Positions 10,901 through 21,180 of a stretch of 64,000 nucleotides of DNA are shown one piece after another. This stretch comes from Zoroaster sp. YZ-2022. Lineage: Eukaryota > Echinodermata > Asteroidea > Forcipulatida > Zoroasteridae. Under the pieces are notes generated by a model that saw nothing but the letters and a program-made list of their open reading frames with translations, made no database searches and had not been told where the DNA came from. A program made the translations under genes and the position numbers. Location of the stretch: assembly GCA_029582265.1 (NCBI GenBank), contig CM055816.1:32814545-32878544 (forward strand), read 5' to 3'. Numbering within the stretch: the first letter of the stretch is position 1; each line of letters opens with the position of its first letter.

Positions 10901-12180
10901 CATTAAGAATGATCCTAATACCTCAAAAATGTAACATGAGTAACCATGGAATTGCCCTGATGTGCTATGTCTGGACACACATTGAACTATTTCATGTGTC
11001 AAACTTTTGTAAATGATGCTTGATTTTGGTCCTACATAAATACATGTAGGTTGATTACAAAAAATTGCTGAGCGTCGTACATGTATTCTACGTTAAATGT
11101 TAGTATTAGTATTTAAATGGAACAGTGTGAGCAACCTAGTATTGTACTTTTACATGGTGTGTGTGATTTAGACCATCAGCAGTGACCACCATGGTGGTGG
11201 TGGTGTATGTGCGGCATGCACGTTGTGTTGTGCGCTGCCTGTGAAGGGTACTGCAGCTTGTAACAGAGAAAGAAGTAAGTTGTTGTCTCTCTGTAAACTA
11301 GGCTAGTTCAGTTTGTTATGCTAGTGCTAACTGTGCGGAGTCAGATTGGGTTGTGTGCTCAGTCCTTGGAGTGAGCGAGACTACAGGAGACTTACTTGTC
11401 ACATGTTGGTTGTGTAGCTGCGTGTACGACTTACCGAGACACTGTCTCGGCAAATGCAAGCGAAAGCATGCAAATTGTTTGCAGTGTACTATGCATGACT
11501 TACTTGGTCAAAGATTGTATGTTATTGTTAGTTGTGTATGACTTAATTGGTTGTGTATGATTTACTTGAATGTGTATGACTAACTGGTCGCACAATGCAA
11601 AGTTCTGGGTTATGCCTGTGACATACTGAGAACATGTCAATGAATAAATCATGTATGACTTACTGCATGTTTTCATGTATTCATGTTTAAAATGTGGCCT
11701 TATTTAAAACTGATCCACATAAAACATTTCAAGAGTAGAGGCTGCTGTAAGCAATGTGGAAAACTTAACTACAATTTTTAATTACCGTACATGTACAGGA
11801 CTCACCGTAAACAGTCAATTCAGCTGAAGCTTTTCCCTGTCCTGATATAGAAAATGTCCTACACCAGTATCGTCCACTATCAATGCTAAATCTCACAGAA
11901 GTAATGTCCAACGAACTTTCAGACTTATCAATAGTATGAGATAGGCTGTAGCTCTCAGTGTCATTATAACGATTGAACAGAGACGGAACTTCCGGTGATG
12001 GTTGATTGAATTCACCAATAACAATAGTAGAGGGGTCACTAATAGAGACTCCTTTGTACCATACCAATCTTAAAAATGTATCCATGTCAGGTATTTCATA
12101 TGCACAGGATAGTGTTGCTGGGTTTCCTTCATCACTGGTAAGAGACTGCATAGTCACTGACAAATCGTTACCATCGGCAG
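4630..12180 (-). CDS. Partial immunoglobulin-superfamily gene, five Ig exons
   Basis: Five exons on the minus strand, in transcription order: A 11806-12180 (V-set), B 10252-10584, C 8112-8444, D 6888-7217, E 4630-4966. Every exon encodes one Ig domain and is bounded by phase-1 introns, the classic shuffling arrangement. B and D are one subtype (CRVPDINPGALFTWTVG and CWVPDINPGALFTWTVG); C and E are another (HTFTCKVQDTKPAATI and HTFTCKVQGTRPAANI). The gene therefore holds a tandemly duplicated two-exon unit. The protein is probably extracellular or membrane-anchored, but no transmembrane or cytoplasmic exon is seen. A signal-peptide exon is not certain. The second unit is damaged: D lacks an AG acceptor and E has a 4-nt insertion. 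The gene is unnamed; C2-set, nephrin-like cell-adhesion or immune-type receptors are the nearest general class. Confidence 0.75.
5200..6200. repeat. ~1-kb dispersed A/T-rich repeat (copy 1)
   Basis: The segment recurs inverted at 20487-21180 and directly at 40905-41630. Shared landmarks are AAATGGACACATTCC, TTGGTCTTTCAAGAAT, GAATAAGATGAAACATGA and AAATGACGCACCTAAGG. It lies in the intron between Ig exons D and E. It has no ORF and no clear termini. An (ACATGT)n run follows at 6199-6222. Confidence 0.75.
6642..6771. mobile_element. Small palindromic MITE
   Basis: The termini GGAATAACAGTTTG-like (left GGAAATAACAGTTTGAC) and GTGACAAACTGTTATTCC (right) are inverted. Inner arms also pair: ACCGGTTTTGG with CCAAAACCGGT, and GGTCTTTA with TAAAGACC. 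It is intronic and non-coding. Confidence 0.6.
6888..7217 (-). pseudogene. Ig exon D, copy of exon B with altered splice acceptor
   Basis: Encodes an Ig domain: YSCWVPDINPGALFTWTVG, then SATWSYHGEMLQCQASNKDG. The 3' donor (AAAG|GTAAAAAC) is intact. Alignment with exon B places the acceptor just before TATTCCCT, where the genome reads GCG instead of AG. An in-frame stop (TAA) lies 14-16 nt further upstream and no AG occurs between, so no alternative nearby acceptor preserves the frame. The exon is 330 nt against 333 nt in B. As assembled it is unlikely to splice in normally. Confidence 0.7.
7390..7711. mobile_element. TTAA-flanked MITE, 'CCCTCCTACTA' family (copy 2)
   Basis: TTAACCCTCCTTCTA at the left and AGTAGGAGGGTTAA at the right, with 322 bp colinear to the second half of the copy at 3355-3780. 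It is in the intron between Ig exons C and D. Confidence 0.8.
7712..8111. other. Intron sequence, nothing recognised
   Basis: No repeat terminus, exon or motif was recognised in this part of the intron between Ig exons D and C. Confidence 0.4.
8112..8444 (-). CDS. Ig exon C (C2-like domain)
   Basis: 333 nt, phase 1-1, acceptor TTCTTTAG and donor G|GTATGT. The domain has HTFTCKV (first Cys), IQWFLDG (core Trp) and EVKCVAS (second Cys), and ends FPSVMVTLDVIG. It appears intact and is the likely parent-type sequence for the damaged exon E. The substrate or ligand cannot be inferred. Confidence 0.8.
8511..9084. mobile_element. Fold-back element with ~190-bp inverted arms
   Basis: Left arm 8511-8693 (CACCCATCACAACTTCTAAG...) is repeated inverted at about 8889-9084 (...CTTAGAAGTTGTGATGGGTG). 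Both arms include AAATGACAGAATGACATG-like and CAATCATGCATGCACAATTG segments. The centre of ~200 bp is non-coding. It lies in the intron between Ig exons B and C. Confidence 0.8.
9085..10251. other. Intron sequence, no exon recognised
   Basis: A/T-rich. It holds an (ACATGT)n microsatellite at about 10151-10177. No Ig-like exon was found on the minus strand. Confidence 0.5.
10252..10584 (-). CDS. Ig exon B
   Basis: 333 nt, phase 1-1, acceptor TATATGTAG and donor AAAG|GTAATA. The domain carries YTCRV (first Cys), FTWTVG (core Trp) and LQCRAINKDG (second Cys), plus N-glycosylation-type sequons (HNVTS, SNSSA). It is intact, and its duplicate is exon D. Confidence 0.8.
10585..11805. other. Intron between Ig exons A and B
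   Basis: No exon recognised. It contains a short GGTGGTGGTGGTG run near 11195 and repeated short phrases of the type TGTGTATGACTTA at about 11525-11590. Confidence 0.5.
11806..12180 (-). CDS. Ig exon A, V-set domain
   Basis: 375 nt, phase 1-1 if the acceptor TCATGCAG at 12181-12188 is used; donor G|GTGAGT. V-set hallmarks are in order: TLSCAYEIP (first Cys), LVWYKG (core Trp), then DSGRYWCRTF (D-x-G-x-Y-x-C). The open frame continues 5' through an ATG at 12212-12214. The resulting MFLLHLCICHAAADG could instead serve as a short signal peptide, making this the first coding exon. The phase-1 acceptor favours an internal exon, but both readings are possible. Confidence 0.8.
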
Positions 12181-12930
12181 CTGCATGACATATACATAAA
12201 TGTAAAAGAAACATCCATTATATACAAAAATACATGTTATAGTGGATTTACAGCTTATTAAATTGAGAAAGCCCCAGTACAACACATACATGTATGCAAA
12301 TCCAGGAATTAGGTAGTTACACATCATTTTTGGGGCAAAACATTTGCAAGTTGATAAAATATTTCTTGCAATCGAAAGAAATAAATACAAATATTTTATT
12401 TACTTTTGTAAATCTACCTCAAACCAAGCTCAGGGCCCCCTTAAGGGCCCTGGAAATGTGTTGGAAATGTGAAATATGTTCTTATGCAATACCAGAGTTT
12501 TAAAGTTTGTTAAATATTCTGGCTAATGATTCTCAGCAGTGCTTTATGACGACTTCTTTTACTTTTGATGGGATTGCAAGAAAAACTGTATAATACTCCT
12601 CTGGATTCAGGGTAGGCATACTTAATTATTTTGGACATAATTTTGTATGGGCCATCAATATAATGGAGGACAATTATTGCTATACATTATCCTGTCGTGT
12701 CCCCTCCCCCTCCCCCCCCCCCCCACTCTAAAATGTGTAAAATTTGTGGTCCCCAATAATATACTGAACAGCAAAAGAAACGCAAGTCCGAGGGGGTACA
12801 TTTGTATAGTACTATTTGATATATACAGATTTTATTTGTACCCAAAATATGGAAAAAAGACCATGTACATGTACACACACGTGTAAAGTATACTGGAACC
12901 CTGAAAAGCTTGACTTGGTTAATGGCAGAT
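12181..12930. other. No gene recognised
   Basis: It contains a C-run at 12712-12724 and a short AACAGCAAAAGAAACGCAA phrase (12769-12787) of a kind common in dispersed repeats. No exon is recognised. Confidence 0.4.
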
Positions 12931-13374
12931 GACATAAAAAACAATAAAGGGGGCCACTTTGCATCCGTCACGTTAGCAGTTTTTCCAATGGTTGTTATTT
13001 ATTTTAAGTACCCAAAACCGACCAAAAAGTGTTTCAACATGTGAATGGACATGCAGGCTTATACTAGAACTAATTTGAGTTGATTTATTTTATTTTTTTA
13101 TTTTTTTATTTATTTTTTTACCCTCAAATTTCCATAAAAATTTGACGGAAAAAGTTAACTCACTTTTCCGTCCATTTGTTGATGGAAATTTTAGGCTAAT
13201 TAAACAAATAATAGTAATAATCAACTCAAATTATCTTTAGGATAAGCATGCATGTCTATTCAAATGTTGAAATTCTTTTTGGGTGGTTTCAGATATTAAA
13301 AGAAAACTTACAACCATAAGAAAAACTGCTAACGTGACGGTAGGAAAGTGGCCCCCTTCATTGTGTTTTATGTC
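12931..13374. mobile_element. Fold-back MITE, 444 bp, 4-bp TSD (copy 2)
   Basis: Colinear with 235-681. It starts GACATAAAA, ends TTTTATGTC, and is flanked by AGAT on both sides (12927-12930 and 13375-13378). The different TSD from copy 1 shows two independent insertions. Confidence 0.8.
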
Positions 13375-14056
13375 AGATATCAATAGTTTCAAGTATAGAG
13401 TTATACATATGACATGGAAAAGTGTTGCTTTCCAGCAAAACTTGTTGAAGCATGGCAAGACTGCAGTGTGAAACAGATGGGAGGCGAGATCTAAATTGTT
13501 GCCTTGGTACATGTGTACATGTATTACTGCAAACAATACCATATTTGAGCACTGAGAAGTAGTAAAACTTTCAACAAATCATGACTGCAATATCGACTCC
13601 AAGTATTTTTAACTTGATTTTAAGAGCAACACTGGGGAAAAAAGGGTGGTTTACACACTGTACAACAATATCTCAAAATTTTAACAATTTCATTCAAGAT
13701 GTGCATGTTTCAGCAATGTCAATGTGCTTACTAACATGTATAATGACACATTTTTTCCCAAAGCTTGAATGACCCCAGGGACAGAAATTACATGATGCAT
13801 GGAAGCACCTTGTACATGTATGTACATGTACATGTACATGTAGTTAAGGCGGAAAATTAGGGTTTAGGCCATAAATAAAGTGTACGGTGTGTACATTGTG
13901 AAATGGCTGAAATTATTGAATATTCACATTACTAAAATTTGTCCTGCCATCTAAATTTGTGTAAGTTTCAACAGAGTCTACCAGTGTACGATGTGTGTAC
14001 TGTACATGTACATGTGTACATGTGCACAAATTTTGCTGAAAGTTTTTGCCATTATT
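13375..14056. other. No gene recognised
   Basis: Contains (ACATGT)n runs at about 13812-13842 and 13999-14015. No coding signal. Confidence 0.5.
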
Positions 14057-14607
14057 GTGTCGTGGCCGAGCGGTCTAGCGCACCGAACTCAAGTTCTGGT
14101 GTTGCCAGCAGCAGGGTGTGGGTTCGAGCCCCGGTCGTGACACTTGTATCCTTGAGCAAGGTACTTAACCATAATTGCTTCGTCCTTCGGATGGGACGTA
14201 AAGCCGTAGGTCCCGTGTGTTGTATAATGCACGAAAAGTGGATTGTCGTGGCGAGTGGTCTAGCGCACTGAACTCAAGTTCTGGTGTTGCCAGCAGCAGA
14301 GTGTGGGTTCGAGCCCCGGCCGTGACACCTGTGTCCTTGAGCAAGACACTTAACCATAATTGCTTCTCTCCACCCAGGGGTTAAATGGGTACCTGTGAAG
14401 GCAGAGATGGTTTGCTCTCTATGCGCTAGAAATGGCAGCAATTGAGCTGTATACTCCCCAGGGAGCTGAGATGGTTTCAGGAATGATTTATGAGCCTTAT
14501 GAGCCTTATGAGCAGGGATAATAATATAATGCGCCTTGAGCGCCACTTAGTTGGTGGATACGTGCGCTATATAAATCTATACATTACATTATTATTATTA
14601 TTATTAT
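14057..14607 (+). mobile_element. Tandem pair of tRNA-derived SINEs (family 1)
   Basis: Two tRNA-like heads in tandem at 14057 and 14243. Each has a GTCGTGGCCGAGCGG-type A-box region and a GGTTCGAGCCCCGG B-box region. Unit 1 (14057-14242) has a body with CTTCGGATGGGACGTAAAG and no tail. Unit 2 (14243-14607) has a different body, then GCGCCTTGAGCGCC, GGTGGATACGTGCGC, and a (TTA)n end. The tail resembles that of the LINE at 46605-50160. It is not a functional tRNA gene; the tRNA-like part reads on into SINE sequence. Confidence 0.8.
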
Positions 14608-14963
14608 CTGATAACAATGGCCCAGTTGTGAAAATAATGTATTGCCACTGAAATACAATTTTACAAATCTTAGTTCATTGTACATGTAACATATGTACAT
14701 ACCGTAACATCGATAGTTTGTATGCAATTACCTGCCACAAAAAAGGAGAACACTGCAAAATATATGTACAGTGTAACGAGACACCGGAAGGTACATATAC
14801 ATGTAAACCTTTCCATCTTGACACGATGTTGGCATTACCTTCACCTTCACGTACTTGCTGCTAATGGAGAGGGGGAAAAAAGAGAAAAAAAATAAGATTA
14901 ACCTCCTGCTGATGACACCTTTTCAATGATTGACTCATGATATACATGTTGGTATGTAAGTGG

Positions 14964-15130
14964 AGTGTCGTGGCCGAGCGGTCTAACTTACCGGACTCAA
15001 GTTCTGGTGTTAGCAGCAGAATGTGTGTTCGAAACCCGGCCGTGACACTTATGTCCTTGAGCAAGACACTTGACCATAATTGCTTATCCTGTCGATGTGA
15101 TAGCCCTCCTGCTGCAAGAGGCAGAAGTTA
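14964..15130 (+). mobile_element. SINE family 1 fragment (head)
   Basis: GTCGTGGCCGAGCGG, GGACTCAAGTTCTGG and CGGCCGTGACAC as in the SINE at 14057. The sequence diverges after TTGAGCAAGACACTTG, and the tail is absent. Confidence 0.75.
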
Positions 15131-16309
15131 TTTATTTCATTGTTTTTCCCAGAAAAAAATGCCACAGAGGCCTGGGAGTCATTGATATCCTAAAGTGGAC
15201 CATTCCACATATCTTAGAAGGGGTGTCAGTTCCCAGAGCTGTGTAGTTTTTTTTCCTGGGCTGGAAAAGAAATTGCTGCCATATGTCTGTGCACAAAATC
15301 AACCATCCATTGTGTACACATAAAGACCTACCCAGATCTAACCCTCCGATAAGTGGAACCATCTGTTTGGCATCAGGCTGTGTTCTTTGATGTCTTGCGG
15401 CATGCCAGTGCCAGGCATAACCCCCCACCCCCCCAGACAGAGTGTCTGGGTTCTGTGGTTACATGCTGGAGAGATATGGCTGAGAGATATGCTGCATACA
15501 TGTAAGTATATGGCTTTTTACTGTGTGCCAGGTCATACAGGAGAGAGCTACATGTACACTACACAGCCGTCGGTGTGTCATCTGGGGTTGTAAATAATAC
15601 TAGACCATAGCAGGGCATGTGTGGAAGTTATTTGGATGTAAACAAATAATTGGGAATGCATAGATAATAATTTTAATATCATTAATAGGGATGCCACTGA
15701 AAAGAGGAGAGGTACGTCCTTCTAATAAAGTCGTGGGTACCTCCCACGTCGGAGGGGGGGAGAGGCAGTTTAACAACTGCCTTGTTCTGGACTAGTTACC
15801 CCTCCCAGTCCTATTCGCACCATGAAGAGGCTGGTTATTAACTTGTCTTGTTTCGGTGCAAAGGGCTGGTTTCTTCAGTGTGGAGTCGTTGTAACAACTC
15901 AATGACTGAGTAGCCCCTACCTTGGAGTGGCCATTGACCTTGTGTGGGGCAAATTGCATAAACAAAAATTATAAAAAAGTTTCTTGTCCCCACATTCCTC
16001 TACAGTACATGTATAACATGATTGAAGATGTACTGTACATGCAAATCAGACAAATGTATGCAAATTATATACTGCAGAAAAGTTGTTTGAAAAACATGAG
16101 TTACTGCCCTATTATGTACACAAGCAGGGTTTAATGGAAAATCTACTATTAAACAAATCTTGTTTTTGGCCAGGACACATTGTGTTTTTAAAACATGTTC
16201 ATCTAGAATGTAGATTTGCTGTGAAAATCAAGTATTAAAGGGAACATAAGTTAACATGTTTTACTGTGAGAATTTGCACTGAAATATTGGCTTTACCATT
16301 AAAGGATAT
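15131..16309. other. No gene recognised
   Basis: A 98-codon minus-strand frame (15132-15428) has no recognised domain. A short hairpin-prone GTGGGTACCTCCCAC is at 15734-15748. Nothing else is supported. Confidence 0.4.
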
Positions 16310-16656
16310 TAAATATTATGCTCCGAGTTAGTCTGTGTAATTTTGTGAATTACCCAATGCTGTAGAGAGTCTTAGACACAATAAGAACACCACATACACA
16401 CTTTCATGTTGATAGTTTATTCACCCTTCCCTTGAAAAAGGCTTTGTCAAAATTATAATCATGAACAAATGTTTCTCCAGATTTGTATTCTCTCAAACAA
16501 ATTGATTTTAATGTATTTAATACAAAGCCTTTTTCTGGGGAAGGGTGAATAAACTATCAACATGAAAGTGTGTATGTGGTGTTCTTATTGTGTCTAAGAC
16601 TCTCTACAGCATTGGGTAATTCGCAAAATTACACAGACTAACTCAGAGCATAATAT
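16310..16656. mobile_element. Long palindrome 1 (fold-back), ~137-bp arms
   Basis: Left arm about 16310-16447, right arm about 16521-16656, loop ~73 bp. The arms differ at only about four positions by eye (for example CTCCGAG/CTCTGAG). The arms run from ATATTATGCTC inward to AAAAAGGCTTTGT. No ORF. Confidence 0.85.
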
Positions 16657-16657
16657 T

Positions 16658-17007
16658 AAATATAAAGTAAGAATTTCTTATTTATAACCATATTTGGTGT
16701 GTATAATAGTTAGTACTGTGTGCATTATAATGCTGAAGAAATTCTGTTAGAATTTTGGACTCCAATTTTACACATTGAATTTTTATTCTGTCTGTATATT
16801 ATTTTTGCCGAAATGTAGTATATAAAGTATATAAAATAGATTTTATATACATTTCGGCAAAAATAATATACTGACAGAATAAAAATTCAATGTGTAAAAT
16901 TGGAGTCCAAAATTCTAACAGAATTTCTTCAGCATTATAATGCACACAATACTAACTATTATACACACCAAATATGGTTATAAATAAGAAATTCTTACTT
17001 TATATTT
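16658..17007. mobile_element. Long palindrome 2 (fold-back), ~160-bp arms
   Basis: Left arm 16658-16818, right arm 16848-17007, loop ~29 bp (TATATAAAG-rich). The arms differ at about two or three positions. It begins AAATATAAAGTAAGAAT directly where palindrome 1 ends. No ORF. Confidence 0.85.
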
Positions 17008-17639
17008 AGCCCACTGAAGTCAGTCAAGTTTTTCCATAACAAAATGTCAAGGGTAGAATGTTGAACCCAACCGCCACTTTTTCTCATAAGCAACAATGTA
17101 ACCTTACCTATTCAGTAAGGTGAAGAACATACATGTATGGTTGACAATGGACATACTTCAAATTATTCCAGAATATTTGTTTAATGAAAAATCAGGCATT
17201 TTTGGTATCAGATGACTTCCTCAGTCATGTCAGTCTGATCTTGTCAGTGAACGATTCCCCCTGTATCGCACCGCAAAATGCAACGTAATTTGGACAATCT
17301 ATGACAGAATTTCAAACAATATGTTGAGTGCAATCTTGGGTTTCTGCTCATGATGCTGCGCAAATTAGGGATTTGCACAATTTGGGAATTATTTTGTTTT
17401 ATTTGTTTTATTACAATTTACACTGGCAATCAGATTACATCAATTAAATATAAAAACAACCCCTAATAAACTACAAATACACAAAAATTCATTTTAAACA
17501 AAGCCAGTGAGTGGTAAGATAGAACAGGTGACCAGCACCTCTACAAGGCCATCCTACCACAAGAAACCCACTAATTATATACCTCTTTACACCCCCCCCC
17601 CCCCCCCCCCACTGAAGCAAGTTAGGACGGGAAAAGACA

Positions 17640-17880
17640 ACATTAAGCAACAAATTAAATACGCCGACAGAGAGAGCAATGGCAAAAAGACATCCATGTG
17701 CAAATATTATCTACCGAAAAACTGGAAGAAAATTTTGTTCTGTAAAACTGGGACACTTGAGATTTAAACGACGAAAGTGAAGTGGCAGATCTTGCTGCCA
17801 AAGGAAGTTGATTCCAGATTGGAACAATCCGCTGAAAATAAAAATAATTATGTGATTCAGTTTTATACCTACAGTAGGAA
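17640..17880 (-). mobile_element. LINE RT C-terminal fragment inside the TIR element
   Basis: The minus strand reads IVPIWNQLPLAARSATS followed by LSSFKSQVSQFYRTKF, the W-N-x-L-P ... S-F-K end typical of non-LTR reverse transcriptases. It differs in sequence from the LINE family at 46605-50160. Only this C-terminal piece is present. Confidence 0.6.
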
Positions 17881-18944
17881 CGGTTAACATATAAGGATCA
17901 GAAGTTTTTGTTAGATAACAGGTAGGTACATATGTACAATAATTTCACGGCACAACTTGTACATATTACCCACAATAATTTTGAGATAAACAAAATAAGC
18001 CAACATAAAAAGGTAAAGGGGACAGCCAAAAGTCAAAGTGGTGATCAAATTTATTACCACACAACAAACGGACAGATACAAAACAAGCTCTATTTATTTT
18101 AGCCCAAAACATTAACTTGGAGTAACAAACCACTCAAATTTCAGGGCAACTTTTTTTAAATAACGCTCTGTGAATTAAATAATACACTTCCTGACTTTGG
18201 GAGTTCTAATGTACAACTGATTGAAATACCTTACATGTATAAAAGTGAGTGAACTGGTTTGTACACAAGCATCAATAACTCATTCTAGCTGCAGTGTACT
18301 ATGAGTACATGTAGTTGCCGTGCCAAATAATTTTTGCAGGTTAGTCGGGGACAAATCTCGAGATCTATGCATGTAGGTCGGCCAAAAACGAGGCTGGAAA
18401 TCTGCAGATTGCACTCAAAAAATACATTGTAGATTTTGCGATACAGATTGTGACAGATTTTTTTCACTATTGTGGTTTAATAATAAAAAAAAAATTAAAT
18501 CATATTCACAAACCTTTCCTGAAATAACATTTACATGTATATTTCTGACTAAAAAAATATGTGATTCTAGCCTTTCCGGAAGATTACCGTTGCCACAGTA
18601 AGTTATTTTGTTCAAGTTCAGATACTATGTACAGCGCGCCCCCACACGTAGTACACACAGCGCGCGAAATTCAAACACTTTTTTTGGGGGAAAGAATGTC
18701 GTATCCGGCCGCCACTTTTTAAGGGCTTTTTTGAATTTTTTTTTGCAACCACTAACCAGTTAAAAAATCGTTCTATCGATTTTTGGTGGTACAGAAAGTG
18801 AAAACTATCTTTAAAATCCACTTTTATGATGGTTTTCGGACTTAATTTCCCTTCTAAAAAATCCTCCCCTTCAGAAAATAGAAGGATCCTATTATAGTTG
18901 CCACTACGCATGTACAATGACTGTGTTGGTCGCTAATTGTGGAG
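17881..18944. other. Interior of TIR element, no gene recognised
   Basis: A 99-codon minus-strand frame (18618-18917) has no recognised domain. Its segment GGCCGCCACTTTTT near 18708 recurs in related form at about 17070 and 19728. Confidence 0.4.
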
Positions 18945-19104
18945 TTGACAAGATCAGACTGACATGACTGAGGAAGTCATTGTATACCAAAAATGCCTGA
19001 TTTTTCATGAAATAAATATCCTGGAATAATTTGAAGTATATATCCATCATCATCCATGTGTTCTCCACCTTACCAGGTAGGTAAGATTACATTATTGGTT
19101 ATAT

Positions 19105-19715
19105 TTAACCCTAACTCCCTAAGCATTTTTACTAGAAACCTTCCTCAACCTATCAAATCCCAACACCATGGTTGACTGTTGCTGGTTTACAGTACTCAAC
19201 CCATCAAACTCCAACAGGCCCTTAGCTGTTGGATTTTGATTGAGTGGGGACACATGGCCCAAAGTAAAGTTTGAACACTGGAGTCACACAGTACTCAACC
19301 CATCATAATCCAACAATTGTTTTCATGCTAAAAAAACTTAACTATACAAAAACTAAAACACCCTATGGAATAAATGGTAGGTTCTAGTTGTATGATGTTA
19401 GACACAATGCCAAGCATACCTAAGTACAATATTTGCCTTTATCAGTTGTTTATTACAGCAGGTTGCATACACACTCTCTCCACTGAAAGTCTAACAATGT
19501 TGCATGCTAGTAGAACCATGGAGGTTCTTCCTCCATGGTAGAACCACCGTCCTCACTCAATCAAAATCCAACACTGTTACTGCACACATACAGTACTCAT
19601 CCAGCCATATTCCAACACTTTACACATGCCATATCAGAAGTACACAGTACTCAACCCATTAATCTCCAACAATCCCAGTGTTGGAGTTTGGCTGGATGGG
19701 GATCGTTAGGGTTAA
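19105..19715. mobile_element. TTAA-flanked element, family 'CCCTAAC' (copy 1)
   Basis: TTAACCCTAACTCCCTA at the left and GTTAGGGTTAA at the right. The interior repeats phrases such as AGTACTCAACCCATC and AATCCAACA. Smaller relatives lie at 20895-20988 and 44013-44264. Confidence 0.65.
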
Positions 19716-20486
19716 TGAAAAATGGTGGCGGCCAGATACGACATTCTATCCTTTTTTTGTTCGCATTTTTACGTTTCTGTAACAATCGCAGCAGTATCTC
19801 AACTTCTTTGTTTAATAACTTCGGAACGGAAAAAGGGACACATTTATGTTTGGCTTCATTGGAAAGCCCATTAAATGTTCGTTAGATGGTATGCATATCT
19901 CCATTTTTCATATTTGGGGGACATTCCTCATTACGATAGAGCGGGTCACATATTGTTGACGTCACACAAGCCGCTCCAAACAGATGCCCCAAATTGTATC
20001 CCAGTATGCTTTGCAGCAGTTGCTTTAGCGCTATTTAAAATAAACCTTATTTCATTGACCTCTCTTCATAAATTCAAGATGACTGCCCTCATTGACATCT
20101 GCTAAGTGACAATCGTCATGTAATATTTTCGAGCAAACATGTCTCGAGATATGTTATAAGTAAAATCACCATATTATTTATTTTTGGATGCTTGGATACA
20201 TTAGTTCAACATGTACTAATAAATGTATCTAGTGTGTCAAAATAGATGTAAATATCGTCAATTTGAGCATTAGGAATTTACAAAATCGAGACTCTGTTAG
20301 TCTTACTCAATACAACAATGGAACCAATGTGTGGCTAAAGATTCAGGTCCATGCCACACACTAACGTTATGTTAGTGGGGCTAGTATTAGGCCTATAAAG
20401 CAAACCAAGAGCCCCTCAGTTATAAGCCACCTTTCAAATTTAACACATGCACAATATCCAGTGGGGTAGGCTAGTACTTGTAGTAC
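19716..20486. other. No gene recognised
   Basis: Open frames of 76-116 codons overlap this stretch but lack recognisable domains. No splice-bounded exon could be supported. Confidence 0.4.
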
Positions 20487-21180
20487 TATCCTCAATTTAC
20501 CCTAAATGACGCACCTAAGGTTATATAATCAACTGGACGGTAACTTACAAATGAAATTAGCAGTTTGGTGTTTCGGTTTGTTTCAGTGAAGGATTCTCTT
20601 GTAAAATGCTGAATTTCAATGCATGATCATACGCGTGGACATCTTGAGTGCCGTTTTTTGAGACGCACAGAATTGTGGTCATCAGAAAATTGATGTTGGT
20701 ATAATGACTCACCCCAAAACTGTTAAAGTTGATGGGGGCACAGAAAATGTACCCAAGAAGAAAAACAGTTGAATCATGTATCATCTTATTCCAGATGGTT
20801 GTAAAATTGTTTTTAATCTTGAAAATAAAAATATTGTTTTCGATTTTTAAAATAAAATGGTATCATTTGGAGAAGCTCTCAAAAGTGCAAAACTGTAAAC
20901 CCTAACTCCCTAGACAACAAAGGCAGTTGGAGGATTTTGAAGGATTTTTATTGTTCACTAACAATGCTTAGGGAGTTATTAGGGTTAATCAATATTCTTG
21001 AAAGACCAATAAAATGTAAGGTGGTTAAAATTTTTGCAAAAAGTACTTTAAAACTTTGAAATGTATAAAAATGCTGTTAACATTTTGTCAAATAACAAAT
21101 TTCTTTTCATAACCATGATATTAATGTTTCATTTTCTCAATAATTTTCCACTACTGACGAAATAAACACCAACAAATTAA
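20487..21180. repeat. ~1-kb dispersed repeat (copy 2, inverted) with nested MITE
   Basis: Reverse complement of about 5610-6200. It is interrupted at 20895-20988 by a CCCTAAC-family element that is absent from the two other copies. Confidence 0.75.
20895..20988. mobile_element. Short CCCTAAC-family MITE nested in the dispersed repeat
   Basis: TAAACCCTAACTCCCTA at the left and TAGGGAGTTATTAGGGTTAA at the right. The paralogous positions (TTAA at 5795-5798 and at 41510-41513) lack it, which identifies TTAA as the target. Confidence 0.75.

Larger units (their letters stand above)
17090..19097. mobile_element. Element bounded by ~160-bp terminal inverted repeats
   Basis: The left TIR (17090-17258: AATGTAACCTTACCT..., TTCAAATTATTCCAG, CAGGCATTTTTGGTAT, GATCTTGTCA) is repeated inverted at 18945-19097. 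The 1.7-kb interior has no transposase that I recognise. It does contain a poly-C tract (17591-17610) and a LINE fragment (17640-17880). It is a non-autonomous or decayed DNA transposon. Confidence 0.65.

Noticed and set aside
14057..14320. Possible tRNA genes (A- and B-box-like sequences)
   Set aside because: The same heads recur with SINE bodies and LINE-like (TTA)n tails at several sites, and the acceptor stems are not closed. They are SINE heads; so are 14964-15040 and 58745-58820.
15132..15428. 98-codon minus-strand frame as a gene
   Set aside because: No domain, no flanking splice context, and it partly overlaps SINE-adjacent sequence.
18618..18917. 99-codon minus-strand frame as a transposase for the 160-bp TIR element
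   Set aside because: No DDE or other transposase motif is visible, and the length is far below that of a transposase.
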